From Ciona savignyi (lineage: Eukaryota > Chordata > Ascidiacea > Phlebobranchia > Cionidae): 64,000 bases of DNA. The DNA lies in contig CH002010.1 in assembly GCA_000149265.1 (NCBI GenBank), forward strand, positions 328,512 through 392,511. The letters are read 5' to 3'. The position numbers and the translations under genes are program-made. The notes beneath the pieces were generated by a model that saw only the letters and a program-made list of their open reading frames with translations, searched no databases and had not been told where the DNA came from. Shown piece after piece: positions 46,496-57,663 of the stretch; the first letter of the stretch is position 1; each line of letters starts with the position of its first letter.

Positions 46496-48543
46496 TTAAT
46501 CAAGGATGTTAAAGTAAGTACTTAATTTGGGGCATCTAATCAACCTCTTTTGTCGGCATGTCCTGCATTCTCTTGCTACATATTCTGTAAGGGAAAAGTC
46601 GCTAAGCTTAGTATGATTCCCCGTGTGTTGACTCCCTTGGTTTTTCCATTCACGGCAATAAACATGAATATCCTATCCTAATCCCAATTTAACAGGGTTT
46701 TAGAAATGGGGATTGTTCACATGTAGTTGACACTTTCTAGCTCTATATTCAAACGATCTTTGTGGCAAGCTATTAAATGTTAACCCATAGAAAATTTAAA
46801 AAATAATAGCTTAATACCCTATACACTATAACTAGCCTGCCGCGATTCAAATCCACTTAGCAAGAATGGTTATCTATAACACACATACCTCTGATCAACA
46901 CAACACACTTTGAGATCCTCACCTGGGTAGGCTATGCAGGGGAAGTTACAGAGAGATTCTATGCAAATCTCACTTTTATTATGTACGTGAGAAATCAACG
47001 AAATCATCTCCATGGTAATCTGGTCCATCTCATTCTTTAGCCGTTCCGTTAACAGGTTCAGGAAGCGCTCGAAATTAAGCCGATCTTCCTCAGTTATGGG
47101 AGGACACTTAGGAGCTCCTTTTTGGTACTGTGGGGGTTGTTTGGGAAGAAAATGAATTTCTGAAAGTTTTTAGTTTATTTTTTTGTTTCTTCTTTAAGGT
47201 AAGGGATAAAATAGCTAGGTTGAAAAACAAAATCAGGTGTTTATGAAAAACAAGTTTGTGGGTCTGTTTTAGAAGGAAGCAGTTTGTAAATACGCAAAAC
47301 GGAGTGTCGTTTTGCCGATTCTTAAATTAACAAACAAAGAAATTAAGTACCATTAGACCAACGAAATTCTTTAGTCTTACTTACCGGTCCACAGATACTG
47401 TAGTCAGCTGTAAAAAAAAACAAATTTGGGGCTAATTATAAATAAAATTAAATCACATACCATACTTTGTAAAAAAAATTCGCTGAACACAGAAACATAA
47501 CCTACCGATTTATAATCTATAAAATAAAGAAATACTTTTAAATGTAATGTCACCAGAAACCTGACTGTCGGCCTAAGATTGTTTCGTGGCTTGTGAGCTC
47601 AGGTGGTTAGATCAGTCGATGATGTTATTTAAAATGTTTTTCTGATCGCAACCGTTGGTTATTTAGGTAATATACATAGCAAATGGAACCTTATCCCAAT
47701 ATATAATTGGGTTGAACTGAAAGGGCAAAAACATCCAAACAATATGCAACACACTGCAATAATAGCTCGGTTACCCGGCAGTTGGTGCCAGGTCTGCCGA
47801 TTAACTGTATAAACAAGCCTTACGTGTTTTCGTTTTTTGCCAAACGAGCCAATCTTGGTACACATTTTTTCATATTTGTGCTTAAGAGAATAAACTGTGA
47901 TTTGTGTGAATTAAACTTGATTTTTCTTATATTTTCTTTTTAATTTGAAATTGAATTCAATTACCAAGTTTTTGCGAATTTAGTCATTTTTATTGTAATC
48001 GAATTTGGAAAAAAAAGGTAATGCTATAATTATTATCTAATTTAAAAACGATTACAATGTTTTGGCTGTCTAAGTCCGTCTCGTGGACTGCAATAGTTGT
48101 ATCTTTAAAAAAATTAGGATAGTTTTCCTTTAAAAAACAATTAAAGAATCAATATTTGCTGACTTATATTACTTAAATGTTATACCGTAACTGTCCAATG
48201 CCTTAGCAATATTGTTACTTCATTAATTTAGATTTTCCATACCTCGATATCTTTAACACTTTGTAAATCACTGTTATAAATTCATTATGCATTTTGTTTG
48301 TTTTTTTTGAGGGTTTTGTTAAAGTTTTTTGTCATTGTATCGTTTTTGCACAAGTTTTTCACACTGCCATTCTGTTTATTTCTTATTTATTTATTTTTAT
48401 ATTTCAATTTACATTTATTATAAGATGGCACCTGCTTCGATAACCACCGCATGGTTTCTCGGTGTCTCCTTGTTAAACTTCAGTTTAACTTATTTTCGTA
48501 TTGTTATTATGTTGCTTTTTGTGCGTTTAACAAATAAAATATG

Positions 48544-48577
<34 letters not shown>

Positions 48578-49509
48578 CTAGGGTTCATGTTTTTGCAACA
48601 TAATAGGTCAAGCGAACACAGATTTTTTACCGAGTTAAGTGGTAATCCCATGATAGGTTTGTTACCGTTGCCATTTTTTATATAGAAATCCATAAATAGT
48701 AATTAAGTGTCAAGCGCAAACTTACGTTCGCAATATGGGTAAATATTGTCCCATTTGCCAGACGGTAAACACGTGAGTAATTTTGCACCAAACATATCCG
48801 TCCCATCCTCGCATGTGAAATTACAACGAGTGACGTCAATACCTTCGATGCAGTCCATTGAACCATACTTTGGCGCCACCAGCGGTTCGCAACCTAAACC
48901 ACAGTACGGAGATTGATTTTGGAAAATATAATTAAAAATGAGCATACGTCAATGATATATTGTCGCTTACACCTTTTATAATAATTATTTTTAAAATATA
49001 AAATGAGTTTCCCTTGCACGATTTATCCTTTTGTCACTGCATATCTACTACATATTAGCTAGCACTTAGCATCATTTCTTAGAAATTTGAAGTAAATATT
49101 CCTTTCTAATAAGAAGATATCGGCGATAGGCGAAAAATTCTTAAAAATTGTCCTATTTTTTACATTTTTCCCTATATCGGGGATTCCCCTTGGGTGTTTT
49201 AAAAATTAAACGTCGAGATAAACTATGGGCATGGCAGTTGGGATTTCTAATATTTCAACCTGATTCGATAATAATTTCTACCCAATGACCTGGCCGCCGG
49301 ACATGCCTGTTACCAACATTACGCAGGAAAAACAAACGCAGTAAAATCAAAATGTGTTTTTTTGCGAATAGAATAATTACAGGTTTGCTTTAATTACCAT
49401 AAACTTGTTTATACAATTTTGATGAAACAATATTTAAGGTGAAAAAAATAGATTTCCGTTTACCTGAAACTACTGCGACCATACATGCAAGGATGATACT
49501 TAACATCAT
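46496..49509 (-). CDS. Secreted CCP (sushi) protein, paralog B, intact, 176 aa
   Basis: Exons 49509-49464 (signal peptide), 48893-48726 (CCP), 47407-47385 (micro-exon, PDYSICGP), 47127-46923 and 46584-46496; all phases agree and give 176 residues. The CCP reads CEPLVAPKYGSMDCIEGIDV, then CNFTCEDGTDMFGAKLLTC and PSGKWDNIYPYC. P-selectin-type CCPs share the C-x2-L-x-P-x2-G-S-x-D-C start and six cysteines. Exon 4 (YQKGAPKCPPITEEDRLNFE) begins at a CACAG acceptor 15-16 nt upstream of the one used in A, adding YQ and neighbours. The C-terminal part has paired cysteines (ICIESLCNFPC, ECRTCRQKRLIRC) and matches no domain I recognise. No membrane segment or GPI signal is evident, so the product is probably secreted. 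AATAAA lies at 46247-46252. Confidence 0.85.
46612..46684 (+). mobile_element. Type-1 SINE, tail fragment
   Basis: CCCGTGTGTTGACTCCCTTG through ATAAACATGAATATCCTATC. It lies in intron 4 of CCP gene B and is absent from the same place in A and C. Confidence 0.8.
47585..47850 (+). mobile_element. Type-2 SINE (second tRNA-like head on shared body)
   Basis: Head TTGTGAGCTCAGGTGG with TTAGATCAGTCGATG, B-box-like GATCGCAACCGTTGG, then a body with ATATAATTGGGTTGAACTG, CAACACACTGCAATAATAGC and TGCCAGGTCTGCCGATTAAC. The body parallels type-1 SINEs. It is in intron 2 of CCP gene B. Confidence 0.75.
48075..48578 (+). mobile_element. LINE-like 3' end with (TGAT)n tail
   Basis: About 500 bp present in CCP gene B but missing from the matching place in A and C. 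It ends AACAAATAAAATATG followed by TTGATTGATTGATTGATT, the kind of short-repeat tail seen on non-LTR retrotransposons. No reverse transcriptase frame is left. The class is not assigned. Confidence 0.65.
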
Positions 49510-49580
49510 ATCTTTAATTAGATCAAATCGGTAACAAAAATAACAGTTAAATAAACTTTTTATCTGAAGAAAACAAACTA

Positions 49581-49587
49581 TTTTATA
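49581..49587 (-). promoter_or_regulatory. TATA box of CCP gene B
   Basis: TATAAAA on the minus strand, about 70 bp upstream of the ATG at 49509, in the same context (AATTATAAAATAGTTTG) as in gene A. Confidence 0.6.
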
Positions 49588-50527
49588 ATTCAATAACTCT
49601 TGCTTATAATCCTTATTTTACTACTAAATATGGTCGTTCGCTTGCATTGTTACGCAATAACTGATTCTTGACGGCACAAAAGAACTGTTATTTTGGAAAG
49701 AGGTTGCACACGCCACTGATCAACTGTTACCTCACATACAAGCGTGGTGATGTCATGGAGGAATTTTAAACCACGACGCATAAATCAATAACTCTTGCTT
49801 TATTATTCTCCCTATCCCCCCATGCAAACTGACCCCACAAAAAAGGCCTGTCACTTAAAAAGCAACCACAGAAAGTATTCGATTTTGTTATAATTAAAAA
49901 TTACAGCTTGGATCTGCAACTCAAACCCAAAACCTTTCAAATTTCGACCTAAACATTTTGAGCTTGTAGCAATTTCGTGTCTCTTTCGTAAATTTTTGTT
50001 GTGTATAAGTTCTGTTTACCGCAATTTTGAGCGTCCTGTAAACTGGCTTTGAGCGCAATTCTTACGAGACATAATATTTCCTGTCACGTGATGTGTGATT
50101 GTATTGTGATAAAGAGCGTCTAAAGCTTGGCAAACAAAACAAACAGAACGCACAGACCAAGCTAAGAACAAGAGTTATTAATCAGAAACGCGCCGTTCGA
50201 CCTCCGTACATCGATAACTTTTAACAAACAAAACAGATGCAAGATGAATAATCAACACATTTATTTTACAAAGCACTGCTCCCCTATTACAAGGCTTTAC
50301 AGCTAAACGAACACCAACGCATAACCTATAGCACATGCTTCCCCAACCAAACAGATATTGGGGAATCACCACCTTTGTTACTCAGCAAAACACTGGTTTT
50401 AATACCATTCCTAAGAGAGTGTCACAGTTCATTTCCGGTTAAGCATATAAGTCTATTAATTTGTTATACGCCAACTATACACAGCTAGTTTACAAACGAA
50501 CAATAGCGAGCAGAAGTTTAACCAATT

Positions 50528-52706
50528 TTAATCAAGGATGTTAAAGTAAGTACTTAATTTGGGGCATCTAATCAACCTCTTTTGCCGGCATTTCCTACAT
50601 TCTCTTGCTACATATTCTGTAAGGGAAAAGTTGGTAGGCTTAGTTGTTGCCGTCAATCAAAATGTTGGTGGGATCGAAACCAAGTCGCTTATGAATTAGT
50701 TGTTGCAATGGATGTTAGCCATCTAGCCAGCGTCACCTGAAAGCACCCCCCCTTATTTTATTTAAAAATATAGATATCAAGTTTGGATTGATAACTTGGG
50801 AACCCATTAGTTTCTGCTTACAGAAACAAACGTACACTTTATACGTACAATTTTAGATATATAGATATATATCGTAGACTAATCAGGGTTTTTAAAAATG
50901 GTGATTTTTCACATGTGGTTGACAGTCTCTAGCTCTATATCCAAACGATCGATAAAAATAAAAGTTGAACAACCTATCCACGAACCAGCCTGTAGTGATT
51001 CAAATCCACAATTAGCAAGAATGGTTATCTAAAACACACTTACGTATGATAAACACACCATACTTTGAGATCCTCACCTGGGTAGGCGATGCAGGGGAAT
51101 CTACAAATAGATTTCTTGCAAACCTCACTTAAATGTACGCGAGAGATCAACGATCACTCCATGGTGATATGGTTTAACGCAATCTGATCCTCTTCCGATA
51201 ACAGCTTTAGAAAGTGCTCGAAATTAAGCTGATCTTCCATGGTTATATGAGGACACTTACAATCTCCTTTCTGGTATTGTGGGGGTTGTTTGGGAAAAAA
51301 ATAATGTTGTGAATGCTTTTTAGTTTGGTTAAATTTGTTTCTTCTTTTTTAGGTAATAGTTAAAATAGCTAGGTTAAAACAAAAGCAGGTGTTTGTAAAA
51401 AACAATGTTGTGAGCCCGTTTAAGGAGGTGACAATTTGTAAATACGCAAAACGGAGTGCCGTTTTGTCGATTCTTAAAATAACAAACAAAAGAAATTAAG
51501 CACTTCACCAAGGAAATTTTTTAACATTTTTGTGGCCAAAAATACCTCAAATCACATACCATACTTTGTAAAAAAATTTGTTTATCGCTGAACATACAAA
51601 CATAACCTACTGATTTATAATCTATGACTTTGGGTACAACATCGAAACCATTGGGTTCGATGTTGAACTAAAACAGCAAAAACGTCCAAACAATATGCAA
51701 CACACTGCAATAGCTCGGTAATTCGACAGTTGGTGCCAGGTCTGCCGATCACCCGTGTAAACAAAAGACATTTTGCAACATCCTTGGTAAAGCAAACACA
51801 ATATTTTTACTGGGTTCAGTTTTAAATCCACGATAGGCTTGTTACCATTGCCATTTTCCATTTAGAAATCGATCAAATACAACCAGAAACAGGTGATTTA
51901 CTGTAGGGCCAACTTGCGTTCGCAATATGGGTAAATATTGTCCCATTCGCCAGACGGTAAACACGTGAGTAAATTTGCACCAATCATTTCTGTCCAAAGC
52001 TCACATGTGAAATTACAGCGAGTGACGTCAATACCTTCGATACAGTCCATTGAGCCGAGCTTTGGCGCCACCAGCGGTTCGCAACCTAAACCACAGTATG
52101 GAGATTGATTTTGGAAAATATAATTTAAAATGATGGTATTAGTAATATATTGTCGCTTACACCTATTATAATAATTATTTTCAAAATATAAAATGAGTTT
52201 CCCTGGAATGATTTATCCTTTTGTCACTGCATATCTACTACATATTAGCTAGCACTTGACATCATTTCTTAGAAATTTGAAGTAAATATTTCTTTCTAAT
52301 CCGGATATCGGCGATAGGCGAAAAATTCTTAAAAATTGTCCTATTTTTACATTTTTATCGATAGCGGGGATTCCCCTTGGGTTTTTAAAAAAATTAAACT
52401 TCAAGACAAACTATGCGCATGTCAGTTGGGCTTTAAAAGATTTTAACCTGATTCGATAATAATTTCTAGCCAATGACCTGGCCACCGAACATTACTGTTA
52501 CCAACTTTACGCAGGAAAAATGAAAAATAAATGAAGTAAATGCAAAATGTGTTTCCTTCGCGAATAGAACCCATAGGAGTTACAGATTTGCTTTAATTAC
52601 AATTTACCCTTTTTACCACTTTTTTATACATTTTAGATGTAAAAATATTGTTTGGTTTACCTGAAACTACGGCGACCATACATGCAAGGATGATACTTAA
52701 CATCAT
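50528..52706 (-). pseudogene. Secreted CCP (sushi) protein, paralog C, degraded
   Basis: Recognisable exons: 52706-52661 (signal peptide), 52085-51918 (CCP, intact six cysteines), 51270-51078 (exon 4) and 50616-50528 (exon 5). Three lesions are visible. The 23-nt micro-exon is absent from intron sequence that otherwise aligns with A and B, so exon 2 cannot join exon 4 in frame. Exon 4 has an in-frame TGA at 51154-51156 produced by a short deletion after ACCATGGAG. The exon 2 donor is GCAAGT rather than GTAAGT. The TATA motif is weakened to TAATAAAA. A truncated CCP-only product remains possible. AATAAA is at 50260-50265. Confidence 0.75.
51630..51770 (+). mobile_element. Type-2 SINE fragment
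   Basis: GGGTTCGATGTTGAACTAA, AATATGCAACACACTGCAAT and GGTGCCAGGTCTGCCGATC match the body of the copy at 47585-47850. Confidence 0.65.
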
Positions 52707-53159
52707 ATCTTTAATTAGAGCAAATCAGTAACAAAACCAGTTAAATAAACTTTCATCTGAAGGAAATAAACCATTTTATTATTCAATAAAATCTTTATTT
52801 CTCTACTAAATATGGAAGTCGTTCACTTGCATTGTTACGCAATAACTGATTCTTGACGGCAAACCAGAACTGTTATTTTGGAAAGAGGTTGCACACGTCA
52901 CTGATCAACTGTTACCTCACAAACAAGCATGGTGATGTCATAGAGAAAATTTTAAACCGTGATATAGATTAATAACACTTGCTTAAAATCTTCATTTCAC
53001 TTCTAAATATGAAAGTGTTTTGCTTGCACACAAAACGAAACACGTCAGCTCGCCACGTATGGCGTAAATGTGGGAAGGATTATAGGAAACATTGGTGCGA
53101 ATATTAAAGTTGATTGACAGGCCAGAGGAAAAGATATATACACAGCTGTGTGTGCATCA

Positions 53160-53490
53160 AAGGCTTATTCTGACAATTTAACAAAACTTAATATAATGTG
53201 CAAAACATATTACACAAGCCGCGAATTCACTACAAGGCATCAAAGGCTTATTCTGACAATTTAACAAAATTTAATATAATGTGCAAAACAGATTACACAA
53301 GCCGCGAAATTTACTACAAGGCATCAAAGGCTTATTCTGACAATTTAACAAAATTTAATATAATGTGCAAAACATATTACACAAGCCGCGAAATTTACTA
53401 CAAGGCATCAAAGGCTTATTCTGACAATTTAACAAAATTTAATATAATGTGCAAAACATATTACACAAGCCGCGAAATTCACTATGGGCA
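53160..53490. repeat. 84-bp tandem repeat, four near-identical copies
   Basis: Units start at AGGCTTATTCTGAC at 53160, 53244, 53328 and 53412, an exact 84-bp period. The near identity implies recent expansion. Because 84 is a multiple of 3, a repeat-made ORF (53198-53500) stays open; I do not regard it as a gene. Confidence 0.95.
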
Positions 53491-53583
53491 CGGCGATTAG
53501 GATTTCTAAAAAGTTTCAACCTTATTCGATAACGAGTTCTACCCCAATAACATGACACCGAACATGCCTGTCACCAGGGTTAT

Positions 53584-53873
53584 GGATAAGATAGGATATT
53601 CATGTTTATTCCCGTGAATAGGAAAACCAAGGGAGTTAACACATGGGCAATCGTCAGATCACCTCGCGCCTATCGTCGGGTTACCGAAGCTATTTTAGTG
53701 TGTTGTAGTTTCTTTAATTTAATAAAACCCAATAATCCGCTGGGTTCAGGCAATGTCCGTGCTCTGCCCAAGAACACAACCGACTAGCTAGCGACTAGTT
53801 TCGCACCTGCAACCTTTCGATTGAAAGATTTTGTTCTTGCAACGCACTTAACCGCCAGACTAACCGGCCGGAC
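53584..53873 (-). mobile_element. Type-1 SINE, full-length copy
   Basis: Tail GATAGGATATTCATGTTTAT through head CAGACTAACCGGCCGG. It is followed after about 20 bp by another copy in the same orientation. Confidence 0.9.
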
Positions 53874-53893
53874 AATGCAGAAAATAGAATAGG

Positions 53894-54178
53894 AGGATAG
53901 GATATTCATGTTTATCCCCGTGAATAGGAAAACCAAGGGGGTTAATACAGGGGCAATCGTCAGATCACCTCGCGCCCACTGTCGGGTTACCGAAGCTATT
54001 GCAGTGTATGATATACACGTTCCTTTAATTTAATAGAACCCATTAATCCGCTGGGTCCAGGCAATGTCCGTAAAGTGCCTTGCCTAAGGACACAACCGAC
54101 TAGCTAACGACCATAGTTTAGCATCTGCAACCTATCGATTGAAGGGCGACGTACTTAACCGCCAGGCTAATCGACCGT
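53894..54178 (-). mobile_element. Type-1 SINE, full-length copy
   Basis: Tail GGATAGGATATTCATGTTTA through head CAGGCTAATCGACCG. It is tandem to the copy at 53584-53873. Confidence 0.9.
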
Positions 54179-54779
54179 ACTAAGATGCAAAAAAATGCAG
54201 AACAAGAAGAAAAAAATGAGTAAAATTAAAATGTATTTCCAAAATCCGAACGGAACCTATATTAAATATACTAGAGAGTGTCAACCACGTGTTTAACCAC
54301 CACTATTTCACTATTTGTAAAACACATGATGTATGCTATATATTCATGCGAGCAGGGACCCTTAACACATTTTGTATTTTATACACCGAGTATATAGTTT
54401 GTTTCTGCTAGCATAAACGCATGGGTCCCTGGGGTAACAATCCAATCTTGTTATTAATGTTCATTACGCAAAATACAGGTCCATGTTATCCAATATTTCA
54501 GAAAGATTTAACCGGGCTGCCATAGTTTTGTTTCTGCAAGCATAAACGTATGGGTCCCATAGTTATCAAACCAATCTTTTTTTTCATGTAAAGTAAAAAA
54601 AGTAATCATAATAGATTTACGAACATTTCACCACAAATATTTTAAATTAAAGACTCATGTCAAGCGCTGTAGTGAAATAAAGCTAAATTTCAAAACAGTC
54701 CGATTTAGTATTTCATGGGTTCGGGGAATTTCCCTAGGTTTAGTACATAAATTTTTGTTTTTACATTTAAATCTGGGTC

Positions 54780-56190
54780 ATTTTATTCAACAATTCTTAA
54801 AGTTTTAATCCGATTTGACGACTCATTGTTGGAGATGTCGGCGCGCGATGCCATGCCTGTCGCAATCATGATTTAAGGACAAAATTTTTTAGATTATTTC
54901 CCTAGATATTTTTTATTTCTTTAAAGTGTTGAATCAGTTGCTAATGCACTTACGTTCCACTAAATCTGATTTGAATTTAAGAAGCAGTTCAAGCGCTATG
55001 CCCGAAAAAGCTATTTACTTAAAAAAACGTTTTGATTTTTTACGTATTAGGGGAATTCCCCTAGATGTATTACCCAAAATTTTGGTTTTTGCTTTTCTAG
55101 ACCATGTTGTCTAACAAATGAGAAAGTTTCATTACGATTTCTTACCCTTTCTGGTAGATTGTGAAGCCACAGGCCATAACTGTTACAATCGGGATTTAGG
55201 AACATATCTTTATTTTTAGGGTATTTCCCCGAGTAAAGAATTTGTTTCCTCTCATTCGTAAAGCAATGGCTAATACACAAACATTTTACCAAATCTGATC
55301 AACATTGAAGCAGTCGTTCATGCGCTATGCCCAAAAAAGCTAAATTTTTAGAAAAAAATACCGTTTTGGTTTTTACCTCCCAGGGGAATTCCCCTCGATA
55401 AATTACCAACATTTTGGTTTCTGCATATCTAGACCACGTGCGCTAACAAATGTCAAAGTTTCATTGCGATTCCTTTACTCATTCTGATAGATGTCGGAGC
55501 CACAAGCCATGCCTGTCATAATCATGATTTGAGAACAAAATCTTATTTATTAGGTACTTCCCTAGGTAATTTTTTTTATTTCTTTAAAGTGGTATATCAT
55601 TGGCTAATGTTCTTACATTTTACCAAACCTAATTAAAATTGGAGTAGCCGTTCAAGCGCTATGCCCAAAAAAGCAATTTTTTAGAAAAAAAATACCGTTT
55701 TGGTTTTTCACCTCCCAGGGGAATCCCCCTCGATAAATTGCCTAAAATTTTTGGTTTCTGCATATCTAGACCAGGTGCGCTAACAAATGTCAAAGATATA
55801 TTGCAATTCCATTACCCCTTCTGATAGATGTCGGAGCCACAAGCCATGCCTGTCACAATCATAATTTGAGAACAAAATCTTATTTTTAGGGTATTTCCCT
55901 AGGTAATTTTTTTATTTCTTCAAAGTGTTATATCATTGGCTAATGTTCTAACATTTTACCAAACCTAATTAAAATTGGAGTAGCCGTTCAAGCGCTATGC
56001 CCAAAAAAGCTATTTTTTTAGAAAAAACTGCCGTTTTGGTTTTTTAACTCCCGGGGGAATCCCCGTGAATAAATTACCTAAAATTTTGGTTTCTGCATAT
56101 CTAGACCATATGCGCTAACAAATATCAAAGTTTCATTACGATTGCATTACCCCTTCTGGTAGATGTCGGAGCCACAAGCCATGCCTGTCA
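54780..56190. repeat. Satellite-like tandem repeat, about 335-bp unit, 4-5 copies
   Basis: ATGTCGGAGCCACAAGCCAT recurs at 55491, 55828 and 56163, with older copies near 55157 and 54834. Each unit also has AAGCGCTATGCCC-AAAAAAGC, GGGGAATTCCCCT-type palindromes and TCTGCATATCTAGACCA. Confidence 0.9.
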
Positions 56191-57276
56191 AACCTTTGAC
56201 GAAAAAAAAAAAAAAGAAAAAAAAAACGGACAAAAACAATATGTGTCCCATTTTTCCAAATGGGACCCATAATAATACGAACAAAAGAGATCTTAACCTA
56301 TCTTTAACTCTTTCCCGGGAAATCCCCATTTATTAAATTCCAGGAAAGCTTGTGATCAGTCGAATTTAGCCTACACTTTACAGTTAATCTAACTATAATA
56401 CTTATGTATTTATTACTATTATTATAAAATACCATTTTTCTCTTATTTATTTGTTTTTAGTTTAGTTTATTTTTTTCCACGATGAAAACATGAAGCAGTA
56501 TACTATTAATAAACATTTGGAAAACGGCAAAAAAACGGCAAAACGACAGTCGTTAGAACACGTCTAAAAAACCAATAAATTATTAAATTTCGGTAGAATA
56601 AGACGTGGCCGCTAAACACAAATAAAAAATAAATAAAAATTGAAAAAATATTTAATTGTTTATAAAAAAAATTACACTAAGCCTCTTTCCCGTTCATTAT
56701 TTCACTGGCATCAACAAACCACACATCCCCTCTTTATTACAATGTTTTTGGTTTTATTACAATATTTACATTATATTGCTTTATCACAATTTGACTATTT
56801 CACCATTTCTTTGTTAACACACCGTGCTCCTGTAACTTACAGCATGCTGTCTTAATAATAATTTTACAATTTCAATCACCAAAGATTTTTACTGTTAATG
56901 ACAATAAGCCGATGCCAATTTATATTTGTAGTGTTGTTTTTCTTCATAGTATATTGCCGGCCCCAACGGTAACCCTTTTGCGACGGAACTATTTATCTTT
57001 TTGTTCCGGACCTTTTTATCATTACTTAAACAATGTCATTTTCTTTTCTCTATTATATCGTGTCTATTAACTAACGTTCTACTGCGGTTTTACTGTTTTG
57101 TCTGTTCTCCTAAACTTTAATTACTTATGACACTCATCTTTAATGCAGACTCTCTATGTAAAGTGTCGTAATGTAACGAAAGAGCAAAAATAAACGTTTC
57201 TCCTTGTTAACAAACGTACATGTAAGATCCAGCATGGATTTTGATTTTTCACTGTATACTACATAGTTTTTGATCT

Positions 57277-57464
57277 AGCTAGAACAGGTATGGCAACATA
57301 CGACCCGTGAAGGGATTTTGACCGGCCCGCAGACTGTATCTAACCATACCCTGTCCATGCATAAGATATTGAATACTATTAATGTAATAATCCGGCCTGC
57401 AAAGAACTTTATTTTCCCACATTTGGCCCGCCGACTAGAGAAGTTGCCCACCCCTGAACTAGAA
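57277..57464. mobile_element. Short hAT-like MITE, 172 bp
   Basis: Element 57285-57456 runs from CAGGTATGGCAACATACG to GTTGCCCACCCCTG, flanked by AGCTAGAA and AACTAGAA (7 of 8 bases equal). CGGCCCGCAGAC and GGCCCGCCGAC inside are typical of widespread animal hAT MITEs. Confidence 0.85.
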
Positions 57465-57663
57465 TGTAGATTTGTAAATATATTAAATATATTACGAAAG
57501 CTTTATTAGTCGAAAACATGCATTAGCCTGCTAAAAATACCGTTTACCAACAAGTGTGTCGCGACATCCCTTATTTGCAATAATCAGGAAGGATAGATTA
57601 TGCAACACGTTTTTATTTTGCCAATATACAAAGCTAATTTACAGATGAAGAGAGCGCAGCAGT

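Larger units (their letters stand above)
42640..52960. repeat. Three tandem duplicated blocks carrying CCP genes A, B and C
   Basis: Blocks of about 3.2-4 kb starting near 42640, 45790 and 49800 share gene and flanks. Shared flank motifs include GACAAAAAGGCCT-type and CCCACAAAAAAGGCCTG-type starts, TACAGCTTGGATCTGCAACC, AATTTGTTATACGCCAACT and TTACGCAATAACTGATTC. The blocks differ by small indels and by insertions such as the LINE-like piece at 48075-48578. Gene D is a more distant fourth member. Confidence 0.85.

Noticed and set aside
53198..53500. 100-codon ORF with repeated KASKAYSDNLTKFN
   Set aside because: Follows directly from the exact 84-bp repeat period; no unique coding sequence outside the repeat.
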